Origin: Amycolatopsis aidingensis
Lineage (GTDB): Bacteria > Actinomycetota > Actinomycetes > Mycobacteriales > Pseudonocardiaceae
DNA: 64,000 nucleotides
Assembly (NCBI RefSeq): GCF_018885265.1
Contig: NZ_CP076538.1
Coordinates: 5,802,001 to 5,866,000 of the forward strand
Direction: 5' to 3'
Below the pieces are notes generated by a model. That model did no database searches. It saw nothing but the letters and a program-made list of their open reading frames with translations, and was not told where the DNA came from. Position numbers and translations under genes: made by a program. Shown in pieces: positions 7,019 through 16,074 of this stretch (position 1 is the stretch's first letter; each line of letters begins with the position of its first letter).

Positions 7019-9220
7019 CTACTCGCCGATGATGTGCTCCGGCCGGACCGGCACGCGCTCCAGCGCCTTGCCGGTGGCGGCCCGGATCGCCGCGACGATC
7101 GCAGGGGTGGAGGAGATCGTCGGGGGTTCACCGACCCCGCGCAGCCCGTATGGGGCATGCGGGTCGGCCAGCTCGAGCACGTCGATGTCCATCGGCGGCA
7201 TGTCGAGCACGGTGGGGATGAGGTAATCGGTGAAGGAGGGGTTGCGGATCCGGCCACCCTCGGTCTGGATCTCCTCCATCACCGCGAGGCCGAGCCCCTG
7301 CGCGGACCCGCCCTGGATCTGGCCGAGCACGGCCTGCGGGTTCATCGCCTTGCCCACGTCCTGGGCACAGTCCAGGGCGACCACCTTGATCAGGCCCAGT
7401 TCGGTGTCCACGTCCACCACGGCCCGGTGCGCCGCGAAGCCGTACTGCACGTGGGCGTTGCCTGCACCGGTCTCCGGGTCCAGCGCCTCGGTGGGCCGGT
7501 GCCGCCACTCCACGGTCTCGTCCAGCACCTTGTCCCCCAGCTCCCGCGGGGACAGCGGCCCGAGTGCCGCGCGCACGGCCTGGCAGGCGGCGCGCACCGC
7601 GCCCCCGGTGACATAGGTCTGCCTGGATGCCGAGGTGGACCCGGCGTTGCCGATCGAGGTGTCCATCGGCTGGATGGTCACCTGCTCCACCCCCAGTTCG
7701 GTGCGCACGATCTGCTGTAGCACGGTCACCAGGCCCTGCCCGACCTCGCAGGCGGCGGTCTGCACGGTGGCGGCGGGTTCGCCGCCGATCACCTCCAGCC
7801 GCACCCGCGCCGTGGAGTAGTCGTCGAAGCCCTCGGAGAAGCAGATGTTCTTGATGCCCACGGCGTAGCCGACGCCGCGCACCACACCCTCGCCGTGCGT
7901 GGTGTTGGACACCCCGCCGGGCATCCGGCGCAGGTCCAGCTCGGCGGGCAGGGGTGCGGGCACCGGCTTGTCCCGCACCCGGCGCAGCAGCTCGGCCACC
8001 GGGGCCGCGGAGTCGACCACCTGGCCGGTCGGCATCACCGTGCCCTGGCTCATCGCGTTCCGCAGCCGCAGCTCGACCGGATCCAGCCCGCAGGCTGCGG
8101 CCAGCTTGTCCATTTGCGACTCGTAGGCGAACGCCGCCTGCACCGCCCCGAACCCGCGCATCGCCCCGCACGGCGGATTGTTGGTGTAGGCGCCCCAGCA
8201 GTCCAGCACCACGTTCGGCGCCGCGTAGGGACCCACGCCGAGGGTGGCGGCGTTGGCCACCACGGCCGGGGTGGAGGAGGCATACGCCCCGCCGTCCAGG
8301 AAGATCCGCGCCCGCACGTAGACCAGGCGGCCATCGGCATCGGCGCCGTGCTCGTAGTGCAGGGTCGCCGGGTGCCGGTGCACGTGGCCGTAGAAGGATT
8401 CCGCGCGGTTGTAGACCATCTTCACCGGCTTGCCGGTGTGCAGTGCGAGCAGGCAGGCGTGCACCTGGATGGAAAGGTCCTCCCTGCCGCCGAAAGCGCC
8501 GCCGACCCCGCCGAGGGTGAGCCGCACCTTGTCCGCCGGCAGGCCGAGGGCAGCGACCACCTGCCGCTGGTCGACATGTAGCCACTGGGTGGCGACGTAG
8601 AGGTCCACCCCACCGTCCTCGGCGGGAACGGCCAGCCCCGACTCGGGGCCGAGGAACGCCTGGTCCTGCATGCCGATCCGGTAGGTCCCGCGGACCACCA
8701 CCTCGGCGCGCGCCTCGGGGTCACCGCGCCGGATCGGCACGTGCCGCACCACATTGCCCTCCGGATGCAGCGCGGGCGCATCCCCGGTCACCGCCAGCTC
8801 GGCATCGGTCACCGGTTCCAGCTCGGTGTACTCGACCCGGATCCGCTGCATGGCCCGGCGCGCGGTCTCCGGATGGTCGGCGGCCACCACCGCCACCGGC
8901 TCGCCCTCGTAGCGCACCAGGTCCTCGGCCAGCACCGGCTGGTCCGGGTGCTCGAGCCCGTAACGGTTCACCCCCGGCACGTCGGCATGGGTGAGCACGG
9001 CGTACACCCCCGGTGCGGCCAGCGCCTCACCGATGTCGATGCCCTCGATCCGGGCATGCGGGTACGGGCTGCGCAGGGTGGCGCCCCAGAGCATGTCCTC
9101 GTGCCACAGGTCGGAGGAGTAGGCGAACTCGCCACGCACCTTGACCACGCCGTCCGGGCGTTGCGCATCGCTGCCGACGCCCTGCGCCGAGCCGGTGCGC
9201 GTGTCCGTACCGCTCGTCAT
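7019..9220 (-). CDS. xdhB: Xanthine dehydrogenase, molybdopterin-binding large subunit
   Basis: Oxidises hypoxanthine and xanthine to urate at the molybdenum centre. The 733-residue protein has GGVGGAFGGRED (Mo-pterin contact), GAMRGFGAVQ (substrate-orienting Arg) and the C-terminal GVGEPPT with the catalytic Glu. An N-terminal tail of about 15 polar residues precedes the conserved domain. GAAGGAGG precedes ATG 9220, which overlaps the stop of the upstream deaminase (ATGA). The electron-transfer subunits are encoded immediately upstream. No XdhC-type cofactor-insertion gene is in the window. Confidence 0.93.
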   Translation of the reverse strand: MTSGTDTRTGSAQGVGSDAQRPDGVVKVRGEFAYSSDLWHEDMLWGATLRSPYPHARIEGIDIGEALAAPGVYAVLTHADVPGVNRYGLEHPDQPVLAEDLVRYEGEPVAVVAADHPETARRAMQRIRVEYTELEPVTDAELAVTGDAPALHPEGNVVRHVPIRRGDPEARAEVVVRGTYRIGMQDQAFLGPESGLAVPAEDGGVDLYVATQWLHVDQRQVVAALGLPADKVRLTLGGVGGAFGGREDLSIQVHACLLALHTGKPVKMVYNRAESFYGHVHRHPATLHYEHGADADGRLVYVRARIFLDGGAYASSTPAVVANAATLGVGPYAAPNVVLDCWGAYTNNPPCGAMRGFGAVQAAFAYESQMDKLAAACGLDPVELRLRNAMSQGTVMPTGQVVDSAAPVAELLRRVRDKPVPAPLPAELDLRRMPGGVSNTTHGEGVVRGVGYAVGIKNICFSEGFDDYSTARVRLEVIGGEPAATVQTAACEVGQGLVTVLQQIVRTELGVEQVTIQPMDTSIGNAGSTSASRQTYVTGGAVRAACQAVRAALGPLSPRELGDKVLDETVEWRHRPTEALDPETGAGNAHVQYGFAAHRAVVDVDTELGLIKVVALDCAQDVGKAMNPQAVLGQIQGGSAQGLGLAVMEEIQTEGGRIRNPSFTDYLIPTVLDMPPMDIDVLELADPHAPYGLRGVGEPPTISSTPAIVAAIRAATGKALERVPVRPEHIIGE

Positions 9221-10566
9221 CGGGAAGCCTCCTTCAACCTTGCGCTCGCGGCCCGCAGCTGCGCGGCGAGGGCGGCCTCGTCGGCGGTACGCAGCTCACC
9301 GCGGTCCACCACCGTCTCGCCGCCGACCAGCAGCAGCTCCACCGGCGGGGTGGCGCCCAGCACGAGCGCCGCAACCGGGTCCTCGATCCCGGCATGCGCC
9401 AGCCCGTCCAGCCGCCACACCGCGAGGTCGGCGAGCTTGCCCGGTTCCAGCGAGCCGATCTCGTCCTGCCTGCCGAGGCAGCGCGCGCCGCCCATCGTGC
9501 CCAGATACAGCGCCTCCCGGACGGCCAGCGCGCGCGGCCCGCCCCGCTGGCGCGCCTGCAGCAGGGCCTGGTGCAGCTCCTCGCCGAGACCGCCGGACTC
9601 GTTGGAGGCCGCGCCGTCCACCCCGAGGCCGACCGGTACGCCCGCATCCAGCAGCTCCCGCACCGGGGCGATCCCGGTGCCGAGCCTGCCGTTGGATGTG
9701 GGGCAGTGCGCCGATCCGGTGCCGGTGTCGCCGAGCCTGCGCACCGCACCGGAGTCAAGGTGCACGGTGTGCGCCAGCCAGACGTCCTGGCCGAGCCAGC
9801 CGAGGTCGGCGGCGTACTCGGCGGGGCTCCGCCCGGTCTCGGCAAGGCACTGGTGCTGCTCGTCCAGGGTCTCGGCGAGGTGGGTGTGCAGCCGGATCCC
9901 CCTGCGGCGGGCCAGTTCCGCCGCGCCGATCAGCAACTTCTCGGTCACCGTGAACGGGGAGCAGGGCCCGGCGGCGATCCGGACCCGCGCGTCCGGCGCC
10001 GGATCGTGATGGTCGTCGATCGCCTGCTCGGTGCCGAGCAGGGCGGTCTCGGTGTCCTCGACCAGGTGGTCCGGCGGCAGCCCACCCGCGGACTCGCCCC
10101 GGTCCATCGAGCCGCGCACCAGCTGGGCACGCAGGCCGATCCGGTGGGTGGCCGAAACCAGGGCCGCCAGCTGGTCCCCGCCGTCGCGGGGAAACACGTA
10201 GTGGTGGTCGGCCACGGTGCCGCAGCCGCTGAGCGCGAGCCGGGCCAGCCCGGCGCTGGCAGCAGTATGCGTGATGTCTGCGTCCAGGCGCCCCCACACC
10301 GGGTACAGCCGCACCAGCCACTCGAACAGCGTGCTGTCCGCGGCCATTCCGCGGGTCGCCCACTGGTACAGGTGGTGGTGGGTGTTCACCAGCGCCGGGG
10401 TGACCAGGCAACCGCCCGCGTCGATCCGGGTGTCGGCAGGCAGCTCGGCCCTTCCCACACCCACCGCGGCGATGCGGGCGTCCTCGACCAGCACGTACCC
10501 GCTGCGGTACTCGGTGCCCACCGGGTCCACAGTGGAAATCGCGGCGTTCTCGATCAGCGTCCTCAT
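9217..10566 (-). CDS. 8-oxoguanine/guanine deaminase, amidohydrolase superfamily
   Basis: A 449-residue metal-dependent TIM-barrel deaminase of the TrzN/AtzA/8-oxoguanine deaminase group. Metal ligands are visible in NTHHHLYQWATRG (HxH), HTHLAETLDEQH, AHTVHL and GVDGAASNES. It would convert 8-oxoguanine to urate or guanine to xanthine. The choice between these cannot be made from motifs, although the NTHHH form favours 8-oxoguanine deaminase. ATG 10566 is chosen because it overlaps the end of the Fe-S subunit gene. The longer frame upstream is a shadow of that gene. Sits inside the xdh operon. Confidence 0.82.
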   Translation of the reverse strand: MRTLIENAAISTVDPVGTEYRSGYVLVEDARIAAVGVGRAELPADTRIDAGGCLVTPALVNTHHHLYQWATRGMAADSTLFEWLVRLYPVWGRLDADITHTAASAGLARLALSGCGTVADHHYVFPRDGGDQLAALVSATHRIGLRAQLVRGSMDRGESAGGLPPDHLVEDTETALLGTEQAIDDHHDPAPDARVRIAAGPCSPFTVTEKLLIGAAELARRRGIRLHTHLAETLDEQHQCLAETGRSPAEYAADLGWLGQDVWLAHTVHLDSGAVRRLGDTGTGSAHCPTSNGRLGTGIAPVRELLDAGVPVGLGVDGAASNESGGLGEELHQALLQARQRGGPRALAVREALYLGTMGGARCLGRQDEIGSLEPGKLADLAVWRLDGLAHAGIEDPVAALVLGATPPVELLLVGGETVVDRGELRTADEAALAAQLRAASARLKEASR

Positions 10567-11033
10567 GCCCGCGGCTCCCTGGTGGCGGCGAGCCGGACGG
10601 CCTCGAGGATCTTCTCGTAGCCGGTGCACCGGCACAGGTTTCCCGCCAGTGCCTCCCGGACCTCCTCCTCGGCCGGGTGCGGCACCCGGTCCAGCAGGTC
10701 GTGCGCGGCGACGACCAGACCCGGGGTGCAGAAACCGCACTGCACCGCGCCGGCATCCACAAAGGACTGCTGCACCCGGTCCAGTCGCTCGCCATCGGCC
10801 AGGCCCTCGACGGTGCGCACCCTGCTGCCCTCGGCCTGCCCGGCGGCGACCAGGCAGGAACAGACGACCGTGTCGTCGAGGTACACCGTGCAGGAACCGC
10901 ATTCCCCCTGCTCGCAGGCGTTCTTCGAGCCAGGGAGGCCGAGCCGCTCGCGCAGCACGAACAGCAGACTCTCGCCCTCCCACACGTCGTCGGCCTGCCG
11001 GGACTCGCCGTTCACGGTCAACCTCAGGCGCAT
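10563..11033 (-). CDS. xdhC: Xanthine dehydrogenase, 2Fe-2S subunit
   Basis: The 156-residue electron-transfer subunit. The first cluster is bound by CEQGECGSCTV with a later C, and the second by GFCTPG and LCRCTGY. It passes electrons from the molybdenum centre to FAD. It overlaps the FAD subunit upstream by 10 bases and the deaminase downstream by 4 bases, consistent with one polycistronic message. Symbols for this subunit vary between genomes (xdhA/xdhC/pucE). The subunit identity is certain. Confidence 0.93.
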   Translation of the reverse strand: MRLRLTVNGESRQADDVWEGESLLFVLRERLGLPGSKNACEQGECGSCTVYLDDTVVCSCLVAAGQAEGSRVRTVEGLADGERLDRVQQSFVDAGAVQCGFCTPGLVVAAHDLLDRVPHPAEEEVREALAGNLCRCTGYEKILEAVRLAATREPRA

Positions 11034-11884
11034 GTGCGCTCACCCTTTCCCTGGTACTCCTGCCACGCCCAGGCCAGCGCGCGCCGGGCCAGCACGCTGA
11101 GCGCGTGCCTGCGGTAGGCCGCGCTGCCGCGCACGTCGTCGATGGGGTCGGCCGCGGTGGCGACCAGCTCGCCGAAGTGCCCGCACACCTCGGCCCGCGG
11201 CGGCCCGTCCAGCCCGGCTTCGGCGAGGAACTCCTCGGCCGCCCGCGCCCGGCGCGGGGTGGGCCCGGCCGAGCCGACCGCGGCGCGGACCGTGCCGCCG
11301 GAACCCAGCGCCAGCGCGAAGGAGCACACCGCGATCACCATGGCGTTGCGGGTGCCGATCTTGGCGAACTGCTGCGGTCCGGCGGCTACCGGCAGGTACA
11401 CGGCGCTGATCAGCTCGTCCGGCTCCAGTGCGTTGCGCTTGACCCCGACGTAGAACTCCTCCGCCGGAATGCGCCTGCTTCCCCGCACCGAAGCCGCCTC
11501 CACCTCGGCACCGGCGACCAGCAGCACGGGATGCGTGTCCCCGGCCGGTGAGGCGGCGCCGAGGTTTCCCGCCACCGTGCCGCGGTTGCGGATCTGCGGG
11601 GAACCGACGGTCCGGGAGGCCATCGCCAGGGCAGGCAGCGCATCGCCGAGCTCGGTGATCACCCGGCTGTACGGGACGGTGGCGCCGAGCCGGATGGCAT
11701 TCCCGGTGCGGTCCCACCGGGTGAGCTCGGCAATGCCGGTCAGGTCCAGCAGCGCATCCGGCCTGCGGTGGTCGAAGTTCAGCTCGACCATCACATCGGT
11801 GCCACCCGCGATCGGCACCGCATCCGGCCGGTCGGCCTTCATCGCCAGCGCGTCGGGCAGCGTGGCGGGGCGGAGGAAGTCCAC
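11024..11884 (-). CDS. Xanthine dehydrogenase, FAD-binding subunit
   Basis: The 286-residue FAD subunit shows the IAGGTDVMVELN pyrophosphate loop and TVAGNLGAASPAGD, both hallmarks of the CoxM/XdhB-type flavin domain, and a C-terminal CO-dehydrogenase-flavoprotein-like domain. GTG 11884 is chosen because AAGGAGG lies 7 bases upstream and the product begins MDFLRPATL. First gene of the - strand purine operon, divergent from pucR with 124 bases between starts. Confidence 0.9.
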   Translation of the reverse strand: MDFLRPATLPDALAMKADRPDAVPIAGGTDVMVELNFDHRRPDALLDLTGIAELTRWDRTGNAIRLGATVPYSRVITELGDALPALAMASRTVGSPQIRNRGTVAGNLGAASPAGDTHPVLLVAGAEVEAASVRGSRRIPAEEFYVGVKRNALEPDELISAVYLPVAAGPQQFAKIGTRNAMVIAVCSFALALGSGGTVRAAVGSAGPTPRRARAAEEFLAEAGLDGPPRAEVCGHFGELVATAADPIDDVRGSAAYRRHALSVLARRALAWAWQEYQGKGERTCA

Positions 11885-11929
11885 GTGCTCGCCTCCTTGA
11901 GCAGGGTGTCGTTCCAGTACACACACCGC

Positions 11930-11943
11930 GCCGGTTACCCGGC
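11930..11943. promoter_or_regulatory. Possible operator in the xdh-pucR divergent region
   Basis: GCCGG-TTAC-CCGGC forms a 5-bp dyad in the middle of the 124-base gap between the divergent xdh operon and pucR. Its position suits a PucR binding site controlling both directions. The dyad is short and no close promoter boxes could be assigned. Confidence 0.25.
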
Positions 11944-12008
11944 AACGGCGGCGACATACGAAACCTGCCCGGCGAACACCACCGGTTTTGTGCTTTCCTA
12001 CAAGTCCC

Positions 12009-13499
12009 ATGACGCCTGTGCGAACACTGCTCGAGATTCCCGAGCTCCGGCTGCGGCTGCGCACCGGGGACGGGCTGCTGGATCGCGAGGTGAGCCGGAT
12101 CTACGGCACCGAGCTGCCGGACCCGAGTCGCTACCTCTCCGCGGGTGAGCTGGTGCTGACCGGGCTGCTGTGGTGGCGCGGGCCCGGGGACGCCGAGCCC
12201 TTCGTGGCCGCGCTGAGCGCCGCGGGCTCGGCCGCGCTGGCCGCCTCCGGTGCCGACTCCGGCGGGATCCCGGACGAGCTGGTCACCGCCTGCGCGCGGC
12301 ACCGGATCCCGTTGCTGGAAGTACCTTTCGACCTGTCCTTCGCGGTGGTGACCGAGCGGGTGGTGCTGGCGCTGGCCGCCGAGCGGGACGAGGTCTCCGG
12401 CGCCCGCAAGCGTTTGCGCTCGGCGGCGGCCGAGCAGGACTCGCTGGCCGCGCTGTTGCGGCACGGGGCTGGTGAACTTGGCGTGCCCTGCTGGGTGGTC
12501 TCCGGCACCGGCCGGGTGGTCGCGGGCAGCGGCCCTGAGCTCGACCAGCCGGTGCCGCTGGCCAGGCGGTTCCTCGCCGGGGACGGCAGGAGCGCGGTCT
12601 CCGGCGGCTACACCCTGCTTCCGGCCGGTGGCCGGGCACCGGTGCCGTGGCTGTTGGTGGTCGCCGACCCGCACGCGGGCAGTTCAGCACTGGCCGAGGA
12701 GCTGGCCGGGTTGGTGGAGCTGGATCGTGCCCGGACCGAGCAGGTGCGCCGGGTCGCCGACCGGTTCGCGGCCCCGCTGCTGCGCGGGCTCGGCGGTGCC
12801 GGGCTGACCGAGGGCGAGCTGAACACCGGCCTGGCCACGGCCGGGCTGGCCACGGACGCGCCGCTGCGGGTGCTGCTGGCCAGGACCGCGGGCACCCGGC
12901 TGAGCGTGGAACTGCTGACCGAGCTGCTCGCCGCCTACCCCGGCCGGTCCCTGGTGGGCGAGATCGGGCCCGACGCCTGCGCGCTGGTGGAGGCACGGGA
13001 CTGGCCGCAGCAGTGGGCCTCGGACATGGCGGCCGCGTTGTCCACAGTGGAGCCCGCGCTGCCCGCGGGCCGGGTGCTCATCGGCGCGGGCGGGCCCGGC
13101 ACGGCCGCGGGGCTGCGCGGTGCCACCCAGGAGGCCCGGCACGCGCTCGGGATGGCCGAACGCGGTCCGGACCGGATCGCGGTGGTCTCCGGGGAACAGG
13201 TCGGCGCGCACCGGCTGCTGCTGGCCGGAGCGCCGGACGAGCTGCGGTCCACCCTGCGCGCCCGGATCCTCGGTCCGCTGCTGGACTACGACCGGGCGCA
13301 CCACGGCGACCTGGTGCACACCGTGCGGGTGTTCCTCGAGTGCTCCGGCTCGCCCGCGGCGGCGGCCAAGGCCCTGCACGTGCACGTGAACACCCTGCGC
13401 TACCGCATTACCAGGGCGGGGGAGCTGCTGGGCCTCGACCTCACCGACTTCCCCACCCAGGTGGACGTCTACCTGGCCCTGCACTCCGAGGGTTCCTGA
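12009..13499 (+). CDS. pucR: PucR-family transcriptional regulator
   Basis: A 496-residue regulator with an N-terminal purine-catabolism (PucR) domain (LLDREVSRIYGTELPDPSRYL onward), a central GGDEF-like region and a C-terminal helix-turn-helix reading SPAAAAKALHVHVNTLRYRI. Family members control purine or related catabolic genes in response to a metabolite. Divergent transcription from the xanthine dehydrogenase operon supports that role here. ATG 12009 gives MTPVRTLLEI; an ATG at 11988 would add seven residues. No strong Shine-Dalgarno is visible for either. Ends before a bidirectional hairpin at 13505. Confidence 0.88.
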   Translation: MTPVRTLLEIPELRLRLRTGDGLLDREVSRIYGTELPDPSRYLSAGELVLTGLLWWRGPGDAEPFVAALSAAGSAALAASGADSGGIPDELVTACARHRIPLLEVPFDLSFAVVTERVVLALAAERDEVSGARKRLRSAAAEQDSLAALLRHGAGELGVPCWVVSGTGRVVAGSGPELDQPVPLARRFLAGDGRSAVSGGYTLLPAGGRAPVPWLLVVADPHAGSSALAEELAGLVELDRARTEQVRRVADRFAAPLLRGLGGAGLTEGELNTGLATAGLATDAPLRVLLARTAGTRLSVELLTELLAAYPGRSLVGEIGPDACALVEARDWPQQWASDMAAALSTVEPALPAGRVLIGAGGPGTAAGLRGATQEARHALGMAERGPDRIAVVSGEQVGAHRLLLAGAPDELRSTLRARILGPLLDYDRAHHGDLVHTVRVFLECSGSPAAAAKALHVHVNTLRYRITRAGELLGLDLTDFPTQVDVYLALHSEGS

Positions 13500-13504
13500 C
13501 CGCA

Positions 13505-13551
13505 GTGAGTGGCCCGTTCGCTGCAAATCTCGCAGTGAACGGGCCACTCAC
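13505..13551. terminator. Bidirectional hairpin between pucR and aceB
   Basis: GTGAGTGGCCCGTTC (13505-13519) pairs perfectly with its complement at 13537-13551. Inside, CTGC (13521-13524) pairs with GCAG (13532-13535) around AAATCTC. It lies six bases after the pucR stop and ten bases from the convergent aceB stop, so it can serve both transcripts. There is no long T-run. The 15-bp perfect arm suggests a repeated genomic hairpin element. Confidence 0.8.
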
Positions 13552-13560
13552 ACCAGTGGG

Positions 13561-15141
13561 CTACTGGATGCGCTCGTAGGCGGGGAGGGTGAGGAAGTCG
13601 GCGAAGTCCTTGGCCAGGGCGACCTGCTCGAACAGCTCGACCGCGGGTTCCAGCAGCTCGGCGGGGATCTGGCCGGCCAGGTCCTTGTGCACCTCGTCCA
13701 GCACCGAGCGCACCAGTTCCTCGGTGACCTGCTCGCCACCCTCCAGCGTGATGCCGTTGCGCACCCACTGCCACACCTGGGAACGGGAGATCTCCGCGGT
13801 GGCGGCATCCTCCATCAGGTTGTGGATGGCGGCCGCACCGGTGCCGCCCAGCCAGGAGGCCAGGTAACGCACCCCGACGTCCACCGCGCCGCGCAGCCCG
13901 GCCATGGTGGCGCTGCCCTCGGTGGCCGCCACGTCCAGCAGCTGATCGGCGGTCACCCGCACCTCGTCCCGGGTGCGGTCGAGCTGGTTCGGCTTGTCGC
14001 CGAGCACCTTGTCGAACTCCTCGCGGCACAGGTCCACCATGCCGGGGTGGGCCACCCAGGAGCCGTCGAAGCCGTCGCCTGCCTCCCGCGCCTTGTCGTC
14101 GCGCACCTTGGCCATGGCCTTCTCGGTGACCTCGGGGTCCTTGCGGTTCGGGATGAACGCGGCCATCCCGCCGATCGCGAACGCCCCGCGCTTATGGCAG
14201 GTACGCACCAGCAGCTCGGTGTAGGCCTGCATGAACGGCGCGGTCATGGTGACGCTGTTGCGGTCCGGTAGCACGAAGTTCGCGCCCGCGTCCCGGAAGT
14301 ACTTGATCACGCTGAACAGGTAGTCCCACCGGCCCGCGTTCAGCCCGGAGGCGTGCTCGCGCAGCTCGTAGAGGATCTCCTCCATCTCGAAGGCAGCCGG
14401 GATGGTCTCGATCAGCACGGTGGCGCGGATCGTGCCGTGCTCGATGCCAAGCTCCGCCTCGGCGAAGGTGAACACCTCGTTCCACAGCCGCGCCTCGAGG
14501 TGGCTCTCCATCTTCGGCAGGTAGAAGTACGGGCCCGAGTCGTTGCTCAGCAACGCCCGCACGTTGTGGAAGAAGTACAGCCCGAAGTCCACCAGCGCAC
14601 CGACGGCCTTGCGGTCGCCGATCTTCAGGTTGCGCTCGTCCAGATGCCAGCCACGCGGCCGCATCACGATGGTGGGGCGCGCGACGTCATCGCGCAGCGA
14701 GTAGTGCTTGCCCTCCGGCGTGGTCAGCTCCACCGTGCCGCGCACCGCGTCGTGCAGGTTGACCTGGCCGGAGACCACGTTCTCCCAATGCGGGGTGTTG
14801 GCGTCCTCCAGGTCGGCCAGCCACACTTTGGCGCCGGAGTTCAGCGCGTTCACGGTCATCTTGCGGTCGGTGGGGCCGGTGATCTCCACCCTGCGGTCAC
14901 GCAGCGCGGCCGGGGCCTCCGCGACCTGCCAGTCCCCCTCGCGCACCTCGCGGGTCTCCGGCAGGAAGTCCAGCCTGCCGGTGCGCGCCGCCTCCTCCCG
15001 GCGCAGGGAGCGTGCCTGCAGCAACTCGTCCCGCCGTCCGGCGAACCGGTCGTGCAGGTCACCGAGGAACTGCAGGGCCTCCGGCGTGAGGATCTCGTCA
15101 CCGCGCTCGACCGAACCGCCGAGCACCTGGACCTCAGACAT
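13561..15141 (-). CDS. aceB: Malate synthase A
   Basis: Condenses glyoxylate with acetyl-CoA to malate. The 526-residue protein matches isoform A and contains PTIVMRPRGWHLDE, the KMESHLEARLWNEVF segment typical of the family signature, and the ATVLIETIPAAFEMEEILYELREH catalytic region. GAGGTG precedes ATG 15141. Isocitrate lyase is not adjacent. Glyoxylate may therefore come from allantoin breakdown, as in streptomycetes where a malate synthase gene is under an IclR-type allantoin regulator. That link is inferred from neighbours. Confidence 0.93.
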   Translation of the reverse strand: MSEVQVLGGSVERGDEILTPEALQFLGDLHDRFAGRRDELLQARSLRREEAARTGRLDFLPETREVREGDWQVAEAPAALRDRRVEITGPTDRKMTVNALNSGAKVWLADLEDANTPHWENVVSGQVNLHDAVRGTVELTTPEGKHYSLRDDVARPTIVMRPRGWHLDERNLKIGDRKAVGALVDFGLYFFHNVRALLSNDSGPYFYLPKMESHLEARLWNEVFTFAEAELGIEHGTIRATVLIETIPAAFEMEEILYELREHASGLNAGRWDYLFSVIKYFRDAGANFVLPDRNSVTMTAPFMQAYTELLVRTCHKRGAFAIGGMAAFIPNRKDPEVTEKAMAKVRDDKAREAGDGFDGSWVAHPGMVDLCREEFDKVLGDKPNQLDRTRDEVRVTADQLLDVAATEGSATMAGLRGAVDVGVRYLASWLGGTGAAAIHNLMEDAATAEISRSQVWQWVRNGITLEGGEQVTEELVRSVLDEVHKDLAGQIPAELLEPAVELFEQVALAKDFADFLTLPAYERIQ

Positions 15142-15194
15142 GCCAACACCTCACTGTGGCTTTCAGGAAGACGTCTGTACGTTTTACATATCGG

Positions 15195-15217
15195 ACTATA
15201 GTTTCTGCATAGCGGAA
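15195..15217. promoter_or_regulatory. Shared -10 palindrome and IclR-type operator between aceB and the regulator
   Basis: ACTATAGT (15195-15202) is a perfect palindrome, so both strands present a TATAGT -10-like box. Directly beside it TTCTGC-ATA-GCGGAA (15203-15217) is a 15-base dyad with one mismatch, resembling the TTCCGC/GCGGAA half-sites used by IclR regulators. On the aceB strand it would sit between -35 and -10, as expected for repression. Confidence 0.5.
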
Positions 15218-15277
15218 GCTCAACGCGCGGGGTGGGTGGTGTCCCTCATGGGCCACTCCGGACGAGAGGATGTGCAC

Positions 15278-16060
15278 GTGGCGAACGAGAAAGGCAGTCG
15301 TGACGGTAGTAGCGGGGTGCAGTCCCTGCAGCGCGCGTTCGAGCTGCTGGAGCACCTCGCCGACACCGGCGGCGAGGCCAGCCTCTCCGAGCTCGCCGCC
15401 TCCTCCGGGCTGCCCATGCCGACGATCCACCGGCTCATCCGCACCCTGGTCGCGCTCGGCTACGTACGGCAGAACCTGAACCGCCGTTACGCCCTCGGCG
15501 CCCGGCTGATCCGGCTCGGCGAGAACGCCAGCCTGCAGTTCGGCACCTGGGCCCGCCCGCTGCTGGCCGAGCTGGTCGACGCCGTCGGCGAGACCGCGAA
15601 CCTGGCCGTACTGGAACGCGACGAGGTGGTCTACGTCGCGCAGGTGCCCTCCCGGCACTCCATGCGCATGTTCACCGAGGTCGGGCGCAGGCTGCTGCCG
15701 CACGGCACCGGGGTCGGCAAGGCGATGCTCGCCCAGCTGCCTGCCGAGGAGGCCAGGGCCCTGCTCGGCCGCACCGGGATGCCCGCCTACACCGAGCACA
15801 CGCACACCGAGGTGGAACCCTTCCTCACCCACCTGGCGGAGATCGCGGCGCAGGGCTACGCGCTGGACGAGAGTGAGCAGGAGCTCGGGGTGCGGTGCAT
15901 CGCGGTGTCCGTGGACGGGGCGCCGACCCCGGCTGCGGTCTCGGTTTCCGGCCCGGAGGGCAGGCTGACCAAGGAGGCGGTGTCCCGGATCGCGCCCGTG
16001 GTGCAGCGCATCGCGACCGCCCTTTCCGAGCAGCTCGCGGCGCGCGACCTCACGGCGTGA
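15278..16060 (+). CDS. IclR-family transcriptional regulator
   Basis: A 260-residue regulator. The N-terminal winged helix-turn-helix covers about residues 12-75 (VQSLQRAFELLEHLAD, then GLPMPTIHRLIRTL). The C-terminal IclR effector domain has LPHGTGVGKAMLAQLP and a GYALDESEQELGVRCIA segment. GTG 15278 is chosen because GAGAGGA lies about seven bases upstream. An in-frame ATG at 15248 is the alternative. Divergent from malate synthase, so the likely target is aceB with glyoxylate or allantoate as effector, as known for IclR/AllR relatives. Effector identity is inferred. Confidence 0.88.
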   Translation: MANEKGSRDGSSGVQSLQRAFELLEHLADTGGEASLSELAASSGLPMPTIHRLIRTLVALGYVRQNLNRRYALGARLIRLGENASLQFGTWARPLLAELVDAVGETANLAVLERDEVVYVAQVPSRHSMRMFTEVGRRLLPHGTGVGKAMLAQLPAEEARALLGRTGMPAYTEHTHTEVEPFLTHLAEIAAQGYALDESEQELGVRCIAVSVDGAPTPAAVSVSGPEGRLTKEAVSRIAPVVQRIATALSEQLAARDLTA

Positions 16061-16074
16061 CGACCGTCACCTGA

